Positions 8,264-14,374 are shown, counted from the stretch's first letter. The stretch is 14,374 bases of DNA from an uncultured Anaerococcus sp. (GCF_937934665.1 NZ_CALGYW010000124.1:1-14374); one strand, 5' to 3'. Notes: a model not told the origin generated them from the letters alone. Program-made: numbers and translations.

Positions 8264-8462
8264 AAAGGGGCTGTTGCAGAATGAATAAATCGTCCCGATA
8301 TCATCATAGGGTCTCAATGAGCCGACGGGCTTTTTTCTCGTGAAGTTTCGCTTCTATGAGCCGGCGGGCTGGAATTGGCCTGCCGGCCTCAAGAGGCAAA
8401 CTTTGAGAGGGAACCCTATGATGATGGGACGATAATTATTCACAATTTGCAACAGCTCCTTT
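8264..8462. mobile_element. 199-bp imperfect palindrome, MITE-like element
   Basis: The left arm begins AAAGGGGCTGTTGCA (8264-8278) and the right arm ends TGCAACAGCTCCTTT (8448-8462). These are inverted copies with one G/A difference. The arms continue as CGTCCC (8291-8296) with GGGACG (8426-8431), and a perfect 13-bp repeat ATCATCATAGGGT (8300-8312) with its complement (8413-8425). The GC-rich core holds two direct repeats ATGAGCCGRCGGGCT (8317-8331, 8356-8370). It also holds a 12-bp hairpin at 8358-8390 with one bulge, and a small GAAG/CTTC hairpin (8342-8354). Read inward, the right end GGAGCTGTTGCAAA resembles IS6-family ends, but no target duplication is obvious. It carries no ORF. It starts 5 nt after the pnp stop, and the whole fold followed by TTTTCTTT could also end pnp transcription. 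The mobile origin is inference. Confidence 0.5.
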
Positions 8463-8687
8463 TCTTTACTCAATTTTAACTTATAATGTATTGAGTTAGT
8501 AACGTGTAGAATTTTGTTTCAGAAATATCATTAATGTGTTACCATTAAATATATAAGAAATCATTATAGTACTTATGAAATAAGGGAAAGGAGGAGCTTT
8601 AAGAATCTTTTTGGCAAGGGAAAAGATTTATATAACTACAATTAGGATACTTATATTAGTGAAGTTTAACCTTGCAAAACTAAGGAA

Positions 8688-8716
8688 TTGACCAAGGCAT
8701 ATAGGAATTATAATAT
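8688..8716 (+). promoter_or_regulatory. Possible promoter of the yjiH-type gene
   Basis: TTGACC (8688-8693) matches the -35 consensus at five of six bases. A perfect TATAAT follows at 8709-8714, but with a short 15-nt spacer. The overlapping TAATAT (8711-8716) gives the preferred 17 nt with a weaker hexamer. The implied leader of about 90 nt would include the hairpin at 8764-8790. Confidence 0.45.
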
Positions 8717-8763
8717 TTTTTAATACAATTGGTCCAAAACTTAAGTTAAGTAGAAAGACAAAT

Positions 8764-8790
8764 GTTCTTAAGTTATTAGTTTTTAAGAAC
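8764..8790 (+). repeat. Inverted repeat / hairpin before the yjiH-type gene
   Basis: GTTCTTAA (8764-8771) and TTAAGAAC (8783-8790) are perfect 8-bp inverted copies separated by 11 nt. The dyad lies 24 nt before the ATG and 12 nt before the AAGAGG ribosome site. It could be an operator on DNA or an RNA hairpin; nothing in the sequence decides between these. Confidence 0.4.
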
Positions 8791-8814
8791 GCTAGTTTAA
8801 TCAAGAGGTAAAAA

Positions 8815-10182
8815 ATGACAGTTAAAAAAGAAAAAATAACAGCTGCTAGGGTGATGAAGTTTTTAATCCCATCTATAATAGGTGTGCTTTTACTAATGAC
8901 ACCTTTTAAAAGAGCTGATGGCGGTTCAACTGTAGCAGTATCAGTAATATCAAATTTTTTAAACGAAACTATAAATAGGATTGTACCAATCCACTATGTA
9001 GCACTCGCATGTATCACAATTTCAACCTTACTTGCTCTTATATACACAGTTTCAAAACCGGATTTTATCGAAAAGTCACCTATTCTTAAGGAAGTATCAG
9101 ATATAAATAAATTTTGGCTTTTTGCTAGAATTCTAGGTACTATAATTGGCTATATGACAGCTTTCAAACTTGGTCCTGAAATGATCTGGTCAGAAAACAC
9201 TGGTGGCCTAATCCTATACGACCTAATAGGAGGCCTATTAACAATATTCTTAGTAGCAGGATTCATCCTACCATTTTTAACAGAGTTCGGTATCCTAGAA
9301 TTTGTTGGTATTTTCCTATCAAAGATAATGAGACCAGTATTTAAACTTCCTGGTCGTTCAGCAGTAGACTGTGTGGCTTCATGGATAGGTGATGGTACTA
9401 TAGGTGTGGCTCTTACTGCCAAACAATATGAAGAAGGAAACTACACTGAAAAGGAAGCATCAATTATTTCTACAACTTTTTCAGCAGTATCAATTACTTT
9501 CTGTATGGTAGTATTATCAAATATAAATATGGTTGATAGGTTTGGCCTATTTTATTTAGTAGTTGCAATTTCTGGTATTGTGGCAGCTCTATTAGTGCCA
9601 CGTATCCCACCTCTTTCAAGAAAGAAAGATGTAAGACTAAAAGAACCAGAAAATCCAAACGAGGAAGCAGTTCCAGAAAACTTTACCAGATTAGAATGGG
9701 CTACCCAACTTGCAGTACTAAAGGCAGAGAAAAACCTAAATGTCAAAAACTTCCTAAGAAATGGTCGTGATACAGTACTAAGCCTATGGCTAGGTGTAAC
9801 TCCAGTTATAATGGCGGCAGGTACTCTTGCTTTAGTCTTATCAGAATCAACTCCAATCTTTACCTGGCTTGGTATGCCATTTTTACCAATCCTAAAACTA
9901 CTCCAAGTTCCAGAAGCAGCAGAAGCTAGTAAGACAATGGTAGTTGGTTTTGCAGACATGGTAGTACCTTCAATTTTAGCTGCAGATAGAATCACTTCTG
10001 AGTTTACTCAATTTGTAGTGGCAGCAGTATCTGTAACCCAGCTTATCTACATGTCAGAAACAGGTGCAGTTATCCTTGGATCAACAATCCCAGTTGACCT
10101 AAAAGATATCTTTATCCTCTTCTTAGAAAGAACTATAATTACTCTTCCAGTAATAGTAATTTTAGCTCACCTATTATTCTAA
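8815..10182 (+). CDS. YjiH family membrane protein with nucleoside-recognition (Gate) domain
   Basis: This 455-residue integral membrane protein is predicted to be a transporter-like protein of the YjiH family. Hydrophobic stretches are visible near 13-30, 60-80, 105-120, 133-160, 243-260, 320-345 and at the C-terminus. A Gate/nucleoside-recognition-like region spans about 140-245, including G-R-S-A-V-D-C-V-A-S-W-I-G-D-G-T-I-G-V-A. A matching block near 375-420 (G-F-A-D-M-V-V-P-S-I-L-A, then Y-M-S-E-T-G-A-V-I-L-G) ends the core. Residues 265-300 form a charged cytoplasmic-type loop. AAGAGG lies 6 nt before the ATG. The gene stands alone between an intergenic leader and a strong terminator, so no partner suggests a substrate. 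The Gate domain is shared with nucleoside transporters and spore-maturation proteins, but substrate specificity is unknown. Confidence 0.85.
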   Translation: MTVKKEKITAARVMKFLIPSIIGVLLLMTPFKRADGGSTVAVSVISNFLNETINRIVPIHYVALACITISTLLALIYTVSKPDFIEKSPILKEVSDINKFWLFARILGTIIGYMTAFKLGPEMIWSENTGGLILYDLIGGLLTIFLVAGFILPFLTEFGILEFVGIFLSKIMRPVFKLPGRSAVDCVASWIGDGTIGVALTAKQYEEGNYTEKEASIISTTFSAVSITFCMVVLSNINMVDRFGLFYLVVAISGIVAALLVPRIPPLSRKKDVRLKEPENPNEEAVPENFTRLEWATQLAVLKAEKNLNVKNFLRNGRDTVLSLWLGVTPVIMAAGTLALVLSESTPIFTWLGMPFLPILKLLQVPEAAEASKTMVVGFADMVVPSILAADRITSEFTQFVVAAVSVTQLIYMSETGAVILGSTIPVDLKDIFILFLERTIITLPVIVILAHLLF

Positions 10183-10197
10183 AAGTTAATGAACATA

Positions 10198-10240
10198 AAT
10201 ACTCTCTTAAATCATTTTTTGGTTAAGGGAGTATTTTTTA
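10198..10240 (+). terminator. Rho-independent terminator of the yjiH-type gene
   Basis: AATACTCTCTTAA (10198-10210) pairs with TTAAGGGAGTATT (10223-10235) over 13 bp with one wobble pair and a 12-nt loop. A run of six T follows (10234-10239). It begins 15 nt after the stop codon. Confidence 0.92.
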
Positions 10241-10322
10241 TTAATATATGAAAAAATAGAAGAGGTTTTGGTATTATCTTTAGTAAGAACTGGTTCTCAT
10301 CCTGACCTATTTAGATAATTTT

Positions 10323-10349
10323 GCACCTAAAAGACTAGGTGCTTTTTAT
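10323..10349 (+). terminator. Second terminator hairpin upstream of ftsK, possible attenuator
   Basis: GCACCTA (10323-10329), a 6-nt AAAGAC loop and TAGGTGC (10336-10342) form a perfect 7-bp stem followed by TTTTT. No gene lies between it and the previous terminator, so it either ends a small transcript or acts as a leader attenuator. A 10-bp inverted repeat TTTAGTAAGA/TCTTACTAAA (10279-10288, 10356-10365) encloses it and would form a competing structure. ACCTA also occurs at 10305-10309 and could compete for TAGGT. Confidence 0.7.
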
Positions 10350-10359
10350 TATAGATCTT

Positions 10360-10375
10360 ACTAAAACATTTTAGT
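10360..10375. repeat. 16-bp dyad upstream of the ftsK promoter
   Basis: ACTAAAA (10360-10366), CA, and TTTTAGT (10369-10375) form a near-perfect palindrome about 40 bp before the ftsK -10 element. TTTAGTTAGA (10370-10379) is a one-mismatch copy of TTTAGTAAGA at 10279-10288. The spacing would suit a repressor or activator site, but no regulator is encoded nearby. Function is inference. Confidence 0.35.
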
Positions 10376-10390
10376 TAGATAAATTATATT

Positions 10391-10421
10391 TTGTTTATTT
10401 TTACTTTTTTTACCATATAAT
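10391..10421 (+). promoter_or_regulatory. Putative ftsK-pgsA promoter
   Basis: A perfect TATAAT (10416-10421) is preceded by a T-rich tract with a poor -35 (TTGTTT at 10391-10396, 19-nt spacer). Start of transcription near 10428 would leave only about 11 nt before the ATG, just enough to include the GAGG ribosome site (10430-10433). Confidence 0.5.
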
Positions 10422-10438
10422 ATAGGTGTGAGGTGTAT

Positions 10439-12688
10439 ATGACTAACAAGAATTCTGGGAGAGTTAGGAAGAAAACTAATACTAAGACTCCCAACAAAAC
10501 TAAACAGAAAAAAATCAGAGAGAGATCTTTTGACCTTAAGACTTTTTCTATGGTTATTATGATTCTATCTGTTCTGATATTTATATTTATATTATCATCA
10601 AGCACAGGCCTTATTGGAGAAGCTTTGGCAAGCTTTTTTGAAAGTGTCTTTGGTAAGTTAAGTCTTGTTTTTCCTATTTTATTATTTGCAAGTTTTTACT
10701 TGGTATATAGGGAAAAGTTTAGAGAAAATCTAAGCCGTATGCTTCTAATTTATGGAATTTATTTACTAACCCTTGCCTTCTTATCTAAGGACTACATAAG
10801 AAATGAACTCGCTTGGTCGGTTGAATACTCAGCCTTTAAGGGAAGTTTAGGCGGAGGTTGGTTTGGTGGCCTCGTAGGGTTTTATATCTTAAACTTTATA
10901 GGGCATGTCGGCTTATATATTTTATATATAACTTTAATTGGCTCCTTAATAATAAATGTAAGTCCATATTCTTATAGAGAATTTTTCTTAAAAGTAAGAG
11001 ACCTACTTATTATAGGAGGACTTGGTATAAAACACCTAAGCCAAAAAGCTTACGTAAATATAAAAGATAAGATAGGAGAAAGTAAGGCTAAGAAGAAGGA
11101 GGAGAAAAAGATAGAAGAAAAAGCCCCTCAAAGAAAGGCCATCAAGAAAAGACCAGCCAAGGATAGGGGAAATGACTTTAAAAAAGTAGAAGATACCCAG
11201 GATGAAAAGCTAATTAGAGACTATAAATCCAAGCAGGTTGAGTTTGCAGACATTAATGACGACTTAAAAAGAGAGTTTGCTAATTATTCTTATCCCCCAG
11301 TTAACCTATTAGAAGATATAGATACAGAAGCGGGGATTGATAATGAAGAAATAAGAGAGAAAGCAGATATCATTGAAGAAACCCTGGAGTCTTTTGGCAT
11401 AGAAGGAAAAATTGTCCAAATAGATGTAGGTCCAACTGTTACCTGCTATGAATTAAAACCTGCCAGGGGAGTCAAGGTATCGAAGATTGTAAACCTAGCT
11501 GATGATTTATCCCTAAGCCTTGCTACATCTGGTATAAGGATTGAAGCGCCAATTCCTGGCAAGGCTCACGTAGGTATAGAGGTAGCCAATGACAAAAAAG
11601 AGGTGGTAGGCTTTAAGGAAATAATCTCATCTTCTAAGTTTATCAGGTCAAAATATGAGATACCCTTTGCCATGGGTAAGTCAATTTCTGGCGAAGTAAT
11701 TATTTCAGCTATAGAAAAGATGCCCCACCTTCTAGTATCAGGGGCGACTGGATCTGGTAAGTCAGTTTGTATCAATACCATAATCATGTCTATCTTATAT
11801 AAGCACAGCCCAGATGAGGTTAAGCTTTTACTTATAGACCCAAAGGTTGTTGAGCTTTCAATCTACAATGGGATCCCTCATTTAATAATGCCTGTTATAA
11901 CTGATCCTAAAAAGGCATCGTCTTCTCTATTTTGGGCTATATCCGAAATGGAAAAAAGATACAAACTCTTTGAAGAAAACCATGTAAGGGATATTAAGGG
12001 TTATAAAAAAGCAGCAGAGACTGATGATTCCATGGAAAACCTGCCATATATCGTGGTAATCGTAGACGAGCTTTCAGATTTAATGATGACTGCAGCGAGC
12101 GAAGTAGAAGACTATATTACAAGGCTAGCTCAAAAATCAAGAGCTTGTGGAATCCACTTAATTATCGCAACCCAAAGACCAACAGTAGATGTAATCACAG
12201 GTACAATCAAGGCAAATATCCCATCAAGGATTTCCTTTGCTGTTACAAGCCAAATTGATTCAAGGACCATCCTTGATATGCAAGGGGCAGAAAAACTTCT
12301 AGGCAAGGGAGATATGCTTTATGCTTCCTCAGATTCTATGAAGCCAGTAAGGATCCAAGGAGCCTTTGTATCTGACGAAGAGGTCCTAAGTGTAGTAGAA
12401 TATATAAAAGATAGTAGTGAGACAAATTATAATGAAGAAGCAATCGAAAAGGTAGAAGAAAATATCACAACAGACCTTGAAGATGAGGATGAACTAATAA
12501 ATGAAGCGATAAAGGTCATAGTTGCAGACCAGACAGCCTCAGTATCCATGCTTCAGAGAAAACTTAAGATAGGCTATGCAAGAGCTGGAAGGATTATAGA
12601 TCAGCTAGAGCAAAAGGGTATAGTAGGCGGATACGAGGGAAGCAAACCACGTAAGGTACTTGTTGATAGGACATATTTTGATGATTAA
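10439..12688 (+). CDS. FtsK/SpoIIIE family DNA translocase
   Basis: This membrane-anchored hexameric ATPase pumps chromosomal DNA through the closing division septum. The 749-residue product (from ATG 10439; a GTG at 10433 adds two codons) has a basic N-terminus and four to five membrane segments (about 36-54, 73-90, 100-116, 138-174). A charged linker rich in Lys and Glu (about 205-250) precedes the alpha and RecA-like beta domains. Walker A is GATGSGKS (435-442) and Walker B ends in D543-E544, followed by T-Q-R-P-T-V-D-V-I-T-G. A winged-helix gamma domain for DNA orientation ends the protein. GAGG lies 5 nt before the ATG. All catalytic motifs are intact. Whether it serves vegetative division (FtsK) or sporulation (SpoIIIE) cannot be told from sequence; division is likelier if the host is a non-sporing coccus. 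pgsA follows 12 nt later in the same operon. Confidence 0.97.
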   Translation: MTNKNSGRVRKKTNTKTPNKTKQKKIRERSFDLKTFSMVIMILSVLIFIFILSSSTGLIGEALASFFESVFGKLSLVFPILLFASFYLVYREKFRENLSRMLLIYGIYLLTLAFLSKDYIRNELAWSVEYSAFKGSLGGGWFGGLVGFYILNFIGHVGLYILYITLIGSLIINVSPYSYREFFLKVRDLLIIGGLGIKHLSQKAYVNIKDKIGESKAKKKEEKKIEEKAPQRKAIKKRPAKDRGNDFKKVEDTQDEKLIRDYKSKQVEFADINDDLKREFANYSYPPVNLLEDIDTEAGIDNEEIREKADIIEETLESFGIEGKIVQIDVGPTVTCYELKPARGVKVSKIVNLADDLSLSLATSGIRIEAPIPGKAHVGIEVANDKKEVVGFKEIISSSKFIRSKYEIPFAMGKSISGEVIISAIEKMPHLLVSGATGSGKSVCINTIIMSILYKHSPDEVKLLLIDPKVVELSIYNGIPHLIMPVITDPKKASSSLFWAISEMEKRYKLFEENHVRDIKGYKKAAETDDSMENLPYIVVIVDELSDLMMTAASEVEDYITRLAQKSRACGIHLIIATQRPTVDVITGTIKANIPSRISFAVTSQIDSRTILDMQGAEKLLGKGDMLYASSDSMKPVRIQGAFVSDEEVLSVVEYIKDSSETNYNEEAIEKVEENITTDLEDEDELINEAIKVIVADQTASVSMLQRKLKIGYARAGRIIDQLEQKGIVGGYEGSKPRKVLVDRTYFDD

Positions 12689-12700
12689 TAGGAGAAAGAA

Positions 12701-13231
12701 ATGAATATCGCAAATAAAGTTACAATGATAAGACTTATCTTAATTCCAATTTTTGTAGGAGTTTTTTATCATTATGGTACGTCCCATAATATAGCGGCAA
12801 TCTTATTTATGATTGCATCCCTAACTGATGCTGTAGATGGCCACCTTGCAAGAAGTAGGAATTTAATTACTAACTTCGGTAAGTTTGTAGATCCTCTTGT
12901 AGATAAGGTTCTTACGATGGCAGCCTTTATAGTTCTTGTGGAAGCGGGCACAATACCTGCTTGGGCAGTTATTATTATAATTGCAAGAGAATTGATAATA
13001 ACAGGTTTTAGGACTCTAGCAGCTGATATGGGCATCACTATTGCAGCATCTATGTGGGGTAAGGCAAAAACAACAAGTCAGATGATATCCCTAGTTTTAC
13101 TCCTCCTTCATAATGATGCCCTTAATAAATTTGGTATATACGTATTTTATATAGCAGTAATTTTGACAGTTATATCTGGACTTGATTATTTAATCAAAAA
13201 TAAAAAAGTTTTAGATTTAGAAAATATATAG
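12701..13231 (+). CDS. pgsA: CDP-diacylglycerol-glycerol-3-phosphate 3-phosphatidyltransferase
   Basis: PgsA makes phosphatidylglycerophosphate from CDP-diacylglycerol and glycerol 3-phosphate, the committed step to phosphatidylglycerol and cardiolipin. The CDP-alcohol phosphatidyltransferase signature D-x2-D-G-x2-A-R-x8-G-x3-D-x3-D is complete: D43, D46, G47, A50, R51, G60, D64, D68. Several hydrophobic segments fit an integral membrane enzyme of 176 residues. The N-terminus N-I-A-N-K-V-T-M-I-R matches the PgsA subfamily better than CDP-alcohol transferases for serine. GGAGA lies 5 nt before the ATG and the gene follows ftsK by 12 nt. A weak terminator starts at the base after the stop. Confidence 0.95.
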   Translation: MNIANKVTMIRLILIPIFVGVFYHYGTSHNIAAILFMIASLTDAVDGHLARSRNLITNFGKFVDPLVDKVLTMAAFIVLVEAGTIPAWAVIIIIARELIITGFRTLAADMGITIAASMWGKAKTTSQMISLVLLLLHNDALNKFGIYVFYIAVILTVISGLDYLIKNKKVLDLENI

Positions 13232-13254
13232 AACTTCATTTTTTGAAGTTTTAT
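13232..13254 (+). terminator. Terminator after pgsA
   Basis: AACTTCA (13232-13238), five T, and TGAAGTT (13244-13250) form a 7-bp AT-rich stem followed by TTATATTT. The stem starts at the base after the pgsA stop codon. It is weaker than the other terminators, so readthrough into the bacteriocin locus is possible. Confidence 0.65.
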
Positions 13255-13272
13255 ATTTAATCCGGGAAAATG

Positions 13273-13302
13273 TTCGCAAAAAAAATAGTGCTTTGGTATA
13301 AT
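13273..13302 (+). promoter_or_regulatory. Promoter of the bacteriocin locus
   Basis: TTCGCA (13273-13278, four of six matches) is followed by an 18-nt spacer, rich in A, and a perfect TATAAT (13297-13302). Transcription would start near 13309, leaving a 50-nt leader before the preferred ATG at 13359. Confidence 0.65.
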
Positions 13303-13358
13303 GGAGTTGAAAGATGATACTTGCTTATATAAATAAGAAATATAGAAAGAAGTCTTAT

Positions 13359-13658
13359 ATGAAAAAAGCAAGGAAGATACCTGTTATAAGTATTCTGTTG
13401 TTCATGTTATTTGCTAATACGGTTGCTCTTGCTGTAACAGAATATGTTTCTAATGGAATATGGAAATATGGCAAAAGTGTTGGATTTGGATATTCTGATT
13501 ATTTTCATTCTTCATATAATCATCACTCAAGCGTTGTTAATCCTAAAAAAACAAAGGATAATATCGATAGAGACACTGCGCTAGCAGGTGATTGGTCAAA
13601 CGCAAAGTATGTTAAAGTACCACCAACTGGTCTAGAATATTATTACGGATTCGATTGA
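13359..13658 (+). CDS. Lactococcin 972 family bacteriocin precursor
   Basis: The 99-residue product matches the lactococcin 972 family. In that family the secreted, unmodified peptide of the Lactococcus prototype binds lipid II and blocks septum formation. A Sec-type signal peptide is clear: M-K-K-A-R-K, a hydrophobic stretch (7-22) and an A-x-A site predicting cleavage after A25. The mature part (about 74 residues) has no Cys. It shows G-x-W-x-x-G near its start, a Y/H/S-rich middle with H-S-S-V-V-N, then D-T-A-x-A-G-x-W, and ends Y-Y-Y-G-F-D. An upstream ATG at 13314 adds 15 residues, but its GGAG would lie before the predicted transcript start, so 13359 with AGAAAGAAG upstream is preferred. 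The downstream membrane gene supports the call. Target range is unknown. Confidence 0.9.
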   Translation: MKKARKIPVISILLFMLFANTVALAVTEYVSNGIWKYGKSVGFGYSDYFHSSYNHHSSVVNPKKTKDNIDRDTALAGDWSNAKYVKVPPTGLEYYYGFD

Positions 13659-13669
13659 TAGATGGAATT

Positions 13670-13701
13670 TAATAGGACTCTGTGTACGCAGAGTCCTATT
13701 A
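13670..13701 (+). repeat. Intercistronic 13-bp hairpin in the bacteriocin operon
   Basis: TAATAGGACTCTG (13670-13682) and CAGAGTCCTATTA (13689-13701) are perfect inverted copies around a 6-nt TGTACG loop. No T-run follows; the next bases are CTTCAGGAG, the ribosome site of the following gene. It is therefore better read as an RNA-stabilising or processing hairpin, or a partial attenuator, than as a full terminator. Confidence 0.75.
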
Positions 13702-13716
13702 CTTCAGGAGAATGTT

Positions 13717-14374
13717 ATGAAAAAAATTAGTAAATTAATTCTCATTATAATAATTACGTGTATCAGTATCCTATGTATAAGTATTTTTACTGAAGACGAG
13801 TACTATAGACTGAGGCATATGGAAGATGAAATTAGTCAAGACAAAATATATTTAAGAGGAGAATCTATCGAAAGTTCAAAGTTACTCGATAAGTTTAACG
13901 ATTTATCAGAGAAATATAAGGTATCAATTGTTAAAACGACTGTTACAGATAATTATAACAAACTATTAATGATAAATGAAGATACTTTTCCCTACGATAG
14001 ATTTGGAGGTTATTTTGATAAAGATGGTCTTCCTAAAAATCTTCCTGTATTCATGAATATAGGAAAACTTATGCTAGTTGATATGAAAAGCTATTATGAT
14101 TTAACTGGAGAATCTATAAATGGTGAATATACGATTGTATCAAATGCTGATTATGATAAAGAAGGATTTTTAGATGAGCTATCGCATTTTCTTTCTACTA
14201 GTAAAAATGATTTAACTGAGAAAAAATATGGAAGTGGATATACATATATTAACAATACGTCAATATTTGCATCAGTAGCTATAATTGTTTTTTGGTTAGC
14301 TTTAATGTTAATTTCTGTAGATCATCCCTTAGTCAATATGGATAAAATAGGGATTTTTAAGCTTTTAGGCATAA
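13717..14374 (+). CDS. Bacteriocin-associated integral membrane protein, DUF1430/immunity-like (partial, runs off the window)
   Basis: An open frame from ATG 13717 continues for 219 codons to the window end without a stop. AGGAG lies 6 nt upstream. The N-terminus has a basic start and a membrane segment (about 6-24), then a roughly 155-residue extracytoplasmic domain, then a second membrane segment (about 184-201). The cytoplasmic side follows with K-I-G-I-F-K-L-L-G, the kind of loop seen in FtsX/MacB-like permeases. This layout fits the multi-membrane-spanning protein encoded next to lactococcin 972-type bacteriocins, thought to act with an ABC ATPase in immunity or export. The family call rests mostly on neighbour and topology. 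The remaining membrane segments should lie beyond the window. Confidence 0.78.
   Translation, partial: MKKISKLILIIIITCISILCISIFTEDEYYRLRHMEDEISQDKIYLRGESIESSKLLDKFNDLSEKYKVSIVKTTVTDNYNKLLMINEDTFPYDRFGGYFDKDGLPKNLPVFMNIGKLMLVDMKSYYDLTGESINGEYTIVSNADYDKEGFLDELSHFLSTSKNDLTEKKYGSGYTYINNTSIFASVAIIVFWLALMLISVDHPLVNMDKIGIFKLLGI

Larger units (their letters stand above)
8463..8814 (+). other. AT-rich non-coding leader upstream of the yjiH-type gene
   Basis: No convincing gene is present in these 352 bases. Visible structure includes an inverted repeat ACTCAAT/ATTGAGT (8468-8474, 8490-8496), a perfect AAGGAGG (8588-8594) with no ATG or GTG at a proper distance, and a hairpin AATCTTTT/AAAAGATT (8604-8611, 8621-8628). 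GCAAGG in that hairpin's loop (8614-8619) can pair with CCTTGC (8670-8675). Farther on are a 10-bp palindrome AACTTAAGTT (8738-8747) and an 8-bp hairpin GTTCTTAA/TTAAGAAC (8764-8771, 8783-8790) 24 nt before the yjiH-type ATG. A TTG-initiated 26-codon frame (8611-8691) exists, but its start lies 16 nt from the AAGGAGG. No known riboswitch class was recognised. Confidence 0.5.

Noticed and set aside
8317..8340. Stand-alone terminator for pnp at the AGCC-GACG-GGCT stem with T6
   Set aside because: The stem is only 4-5 bp and is one of two direct repeats in the palindromic element; the larger fold explains it better.
8264..8462. CRISPR array or tRNA in the palindromic region
   Set aside because: There are only two direct repeats, no regular spacers, and no cloverleaf or T-loop signature.
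8463..8814. Known riboswitch (purine, preQ1, guanidine, lysine types) upstream of the nucleoside-recognition gene
   Set aside because: I could not match any conserved core motif of these classes by eye. A covariance-model search would be decisive.
9552..9995. 147-codon reverse-strand open frame inside the yjiH-type gene
   Set aside because: It is a shadow of a well-supported membrane protein gene, with no recognisable domain or ribosome site.
10384..10605. Reverse-strand 73-codon frame over the ftsK start
   Set aside because: It is low-complexity hydrophobic sequence antisense to the ftsK N-terminus and covers its promoter.
13314..13358. Upstream ATG extending the bacteriocin precursor by 15 residues
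   Set aside because: Its GGAG lies directly after the -10 box and probably outside the transcript, and the extension would place extra polar residues before a normal signal peptide.

Overview
The window reads as chromosomal DNA of a low-GC Gram-positive anaerobe. The AT-rich sequence, the AGA/AGG and CTA/ATA codon preference, the nusA-ylxR-infB-rbfA-nrnA-truB-ribF order, and the SpoIIIE/FtsK-pgsA pair all fit Firmicutes. My best guess is a Tissierellia coccus of the Anaerococcus/Peptoniphilus type; this is inference, since no rRNA or species marker is present. Every gene is on the + strand.

Positions 1-5686 are a tightly packed translation operon. It starts with the acidic tail of a gene that is probably nusA, then runs ylxR, infB (IF2), rbfA, nrnA (DHH nanoRNase/pAp phosphatase), truB and ribF. 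Neighbouring genes are a few bases apart, abut or overlap by 8 to 23 nt, so co-transcription and translational coupling are expected. The ylxQ (L7Ae-like) gene often found between ylxR and infB is absent. A well-formed sigma-A promoter overlaps the ribF stop codon and drives rpsO through a structured leader that may be the S15 autoregulatory site. A GC-rich terminator hairpin separates rpsO from pnp, with no room for another promoter.

Positions 8260-8814 are non-coding. First comes a 199-bp imperfect palindrome (8264-8462) with a GC-rich core and ends resembling IS6-type terminal repeats; this is a MITE-like candidate. It is followed by an AT-rich leader with a 9-bp hairpin whose loop can pair downstream, a perfect Shine-Dalgarno sequence without a good start codon, and a possible promoter. 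A monocistronic YjiH-type membrane protein with a nucleoside-recognition (Gate) domain follows (8815-10182) and ends in a strong terminator.

Positions 10243-10438 hold a second terminator embedded in competing inverted repeats, then a promoter for the ftsK/spoIIIE-pgsA pair (DNA translocase and phosphatidylglycerophosphate synthase). A weaker terminator follows pgsA.

The right end (13253-14374) is a lactococcin 972-type bacteriocin locus: a promoter, a secreted precursor with signal peptide, a 13-bp intercistronic hairpin, and the first 219 codons of a bacteriocin-associated membrane protein (DUF1430/immunity-like) that runs off the window. An ABC ATPase gene would be expected just beyond. 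The most noteworthy items are this bacteriocin locus, the palindromic element, and the leaders upstream of yjiH, ftsK and rpsO.
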